The translations under genes and the position numbers were made by a program. Below the pieces are notes generated by a model, which was not told the origin of the DNA, ran no database searches, and saw only the letters and a list, made by a program, of their open reading frames with translations. Below are positions 63,601 to 64,000 of a stretch of 64,000 nt of DNA, piece after piece (the first letter of the stretch is position 1; the number at the start of each line of letters is the position of its first letter). Source of the DNA: UA16 sp042095135 (lineage in GTDB: Bacteria; Bacteroidota; Bacteroidia; Flavobacteriales_D; Sanyastnellaceae); the NCBI GenBank assembly GCA_042095135.1, contig JBELBV010000001.1, positions 62,001 to 126,000 on the forward strand, given 5' to 3'.

Positions 63601-64000
63601 ACTCGACCTCAGGAATACATCCTTCGTCCACTGCGACAGCCATCTCTGCTGGGTAGGCATCTGAGCAGCTCTGAGTCACGTCAGCAGGAACGTATGTGAA
63701 TACCGGAGCATCGGAGTCATCACTAGCGTAACCGAAGGGCAAGAACACCTGGATGGGGTTTTGCTGATCGCCTTCTGGGAACATTTGAACGAAGATTTCG
63801 CCGCTCAAAATGCCGTTCGTAGTGAATTGACCCACCAGGACTTTGCTATCGTCTCCTGACAGACCATTCGTGAACGTGCCTGCGTTTTCATCCCAGGTCA
63901 CGAACCAGCCATCACCAAACTGACCTTCCATTTCAATGTCGCCGCCGGCGTTGAAGTTGTCCGCCCAGTTGGTCGTAGCAGGTACTACTTGTACCGCAGA
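57602..64000 (-). CDS. Giant HYR-repeat surface protein (5' end outside window), ends in dockerin-like EF-hand
   Basis: The frame is open to the right edge, giving about 2132 visible residues. One partial and two full copies of the shared DSWVTIG-type domain lie at 63725-64000, 61665-62224 and 60615-61150. Between and after them are about eleven HYR-type Ig units with RTWTATDACGNxxxxxQxIxVxDxxAPxF, and Cys/Asp GCTD-NYD repeats. Three HYR units carry large beta-rich insertions (about 62885-63345, 59085-59635 and 58250-58620). Instead of a Por sorting domain it ends GDINDDGLVNVGDLLEFFQY, a dockerin/EF-hand-like motif, then YGQVCGE. Likely secreted and calcium-dependent; the export route is uncertain. 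Confidence 0.85.
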   Translation of the reverse strand, partial: SAVQVVPATTNWADNFNAGGDIEMEGQFGDGWFVTWDENAGTFTNGLSGDDSKVLVGQFTTNGILSGEIFVQMFPEGDQQNPIQVFLPFGYASDDSDAPVFTYVPADVTQSCSDAYPAEMAVAVDEGCIPEVELTLEESIEPADCGYTLTRTWTATDAWGNTATASQVVSLEDNEAPVAVAQEDLTVECTDDLTPGVGVADFPVNSYDNCASDDLTFEYTDVEMDGSVDLTGTTADFHVEMGKDFGGPFGQSLILEAQGVTIGDGAEIDYSDLTSNPSSHRGAIAIDISGAAINAFVDGTNGFPYEYDYAIVTISNMSIDNLAGVTLGTNGIAPGTEVSVATTSNSIVLTWDGTASYSEDETADFSVDNNSSCLATAGVMRTWTVTDGCNNSDTAVQYFTIVDTQGPEFTSTPSNIELSCNDEIPMATVEAVDCGSVSISDPSDDIQAGSCGTSYTIFRTWTATDECGNASTFTQTIMVTDNEAPVFTSFPADVTYTAGDDMEVIEPTAEDDCNEVTIAYSDSQDNSNVEITVITRTWTATDACGNSVSDDQMITVNEVLGCMDDTACNYDEGASYDDGSCDYCSCGSGGEAGFGLELELVANHDGSIAGLEAGMNTYRVYVTTPTSDDFVSSVSGDENVPAYLRSTTSFYQDPFGSLSPDNINELFYTVVPSLAYDSWLTIGIESTPQGDESSITFVQAPGDNWVSEFNAGNDLEIDSFFGGSWFALITASNGYAGDDQRVLVAQLTTTGEVTGQLYVQVFPNGDQSQDTYLTLSFGGNECGCTDATACNYDSEAVYDDGACAYPELAYDCDGNCLSDTDGDGVCDELEIYGCTTEGNCLYDPNATEHDEDMCQVSPFCIGCNDEAACNFNPNVIPEPNFNDGSCEYPEDGFDCDGNCYDDNNDLICDILQGCGHPEACNYDDSVEYPSLDFCDFCSCSNVMSSADGYGIEVEAMASGIEGSTTYQVFVTTPTATDVVNAILGNEMNPIVLASSSQIYQNVNGSALPAPSEMFAFFPDLQYDSYVTLGAGTPADAMSFPPTASGSDPAWVSAFENGGNIVIDDLVGSGWYMNADVMGQYGVAGDDNRVMVAQLTTPGTIHGQLYVQVFPEGLSAGNTLYLTLSFGSEYCGCTDPMACNYDEDSLQDDGSCFYAEEGESCESTCLYDTFAPELVSMEESYTTTCEEAATDIREPEFSDNCDDVLEVSYMDEVEIGDCEGSWTITRTWTALDNNGNTLSVVQTVNVVDTTGPEFSAPADATIACTDDAMDLSLTGNVEDAADACSNEVEVGYSDAFATSDNACFANDIIIRTWTATDACGNSTSKDQIITLVDDNAPYFTSVPEGVTLTCSDEIPMTNATAADACSEVTVTFTDVAGDLTCTGLNEIVRTFEAIDACGNSAFATQLITFVDEQAPVGSVEDVTLDCAEYDAAQEFGTVEVSDNCESDVVVTWVELGDETSTLVYDEDESGDLSSDASNPTEMGVLPMGTTTISGSMANFQSVNADPEYFTLQVAEGQVISSIVITEYTQNGFPTEGGGGFIGIGEGTSLPVLASMEDFPAAAAALFGGALVGVMPGTEAGDEILDDMAAPFDFMGLYIGGFDDVVTDGTYTMMFKEGLEVAGPDAYTDYTLVITVEEEQAGCFEVVREYTFTDGCGNSSTALQTITVEDNEAPELSEVALAVELQCGDEMPAAPTAMDNCSSVEITFVDEVNGLSCSGEESFTRTYTATDACGNASSVSIEVTYNDTIAPTFTAPMDVTVECDSDVNDLALTGDVMDAVDVCSADIYVEYVDAISTSGIEPGAIGTCDVFEDGPNSTWQYVLTATTPDDPNSNEAQTLSINVSSLPEGGVNFRVAKTTANGNWFFGPAEPLSLGLNVKTVSGVSFARSVKFQFTSGDVEFTELELNGEDINACGSGDASCLADNVITRTWTVTDGCGNASSATQTITLEDTTAPVVTFEANVVLDNVATSELDDLAGVEVFDACSDWTYTTTDEWVGNSLTGYELNRVMVFTDACGNSTTIEQNITAVYATGCTYMDAENYDPAAIIDDGSCEYTGCTDMASANYNPIATIDDGSCVIVGCMDPEGYDYDPNANYPGGCDYPDPCPGDINDDGLVNVGDLLEFFQYYGQVCGE
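57690..57910 (-). repeat. C-terminal Cys/Asp NYDP repeats of the giant HYR protein
   Basis: Three units follow the pattern GC[TM]DxxxxNY[DN]PxAxxDDGSC (GCTYMDAENYDPAAI, GCTDMASANYNPIAT, GCMDPEGYDYDPNAN). They sit directly before the final EF-hand-like DINDDGLVNVGDLLEFF segment. Confidence 0.85.

Overview
The window looks like a chromosomal contig of a marine-type Bacteroidota bacterium, most likely order Flavobacteriales, with base composition near 50% GC. Four secreted proteins end in type IX secretion (Por) C-terminal sorting domains. Several proteins carry SprB, HYR and 'GCTD..ACNYD..DDGSC' repeats. Bacteroidota-typical families occur (DUF6702, BT_3928-type DoxX fusion, DUF1599, DUF493), and promoter boxes match TAnnTTTG. 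A run of exactly 100 N (16592-16691) inside a repeat gene marks a scaffold join, so the sequence is probably a draft or metagenome assembly. Genes are tightly packed. No intergenic stretch exceeds about 165 bases, and I found no rRNA, tRNA, CRISPR array, insertion sequence or prophage.

Layout. 1-2024: partial DUF6702 protein, endonuclease III and an ATP-grasp-like unknown. 2021-6692 (minus): thrA-thrB-thrC with ATGA couplings, preceded by fabI and a GlcD-type oxidase. 9120-15742 (plus): dipeptidyl peptidase IV, POT peptide transporter, secreted thioredoxin, citrate synthase and an enoyl-CoA hydratase. 15813-27904 (minus): an island of four large secreted proteins, each with its own terminator. 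28029-41103: housekeeping genes (thioesterase, HU, TrmH, MATE, Fmt, methylmalonyl-CoA mutase subunits, CsaA, a HAD phosphatase, a PabC-like aminotransferase, a DppB-like permease, BT_3928/DoxX, DUF1599, FolP). 41110-45180 (minus): a choice-of-anchor B secreted protein and an M49 peptidase lipoprotein. 45236-56736 (plus): LptF/G-like permease, two glycosyltransferases, a 2OG-Fe(II) oxygenase, HtrA, a LON-domain protein, a lipoprotein, two guanidine-modifying hydrolases and ArgS. 56739-64000 (minus): a small membrane protein, DUF493, and a giant HYR-repeat protein running off the right edge.

How the genes fit together. The metabolic genes fit an aerobic heterotroph living on peptides: DPP IV, POT uptake, the M49 peptidase, arginine/citrulline hydrolases, methylmalonyl-CoA mutase and citrate synthase. 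It makes its own threonine and folate.

The most unusual feature is a roughly 185-residue domain without a family name I recognise (motifs TTYR.Y, DSWVTIG, GG.WY, AGDD..VL..QLTT.G). It occurs eight times across four giant surface proteins in two separate loci, mixed with Cys/Asp-rich repeats, HYR and SprB modules. A second notable signal is a perfect TAnnTTTG box exactly 4 nt before the ATG of five transcription-unit-leading genes, which suggests leaderless transcripts.
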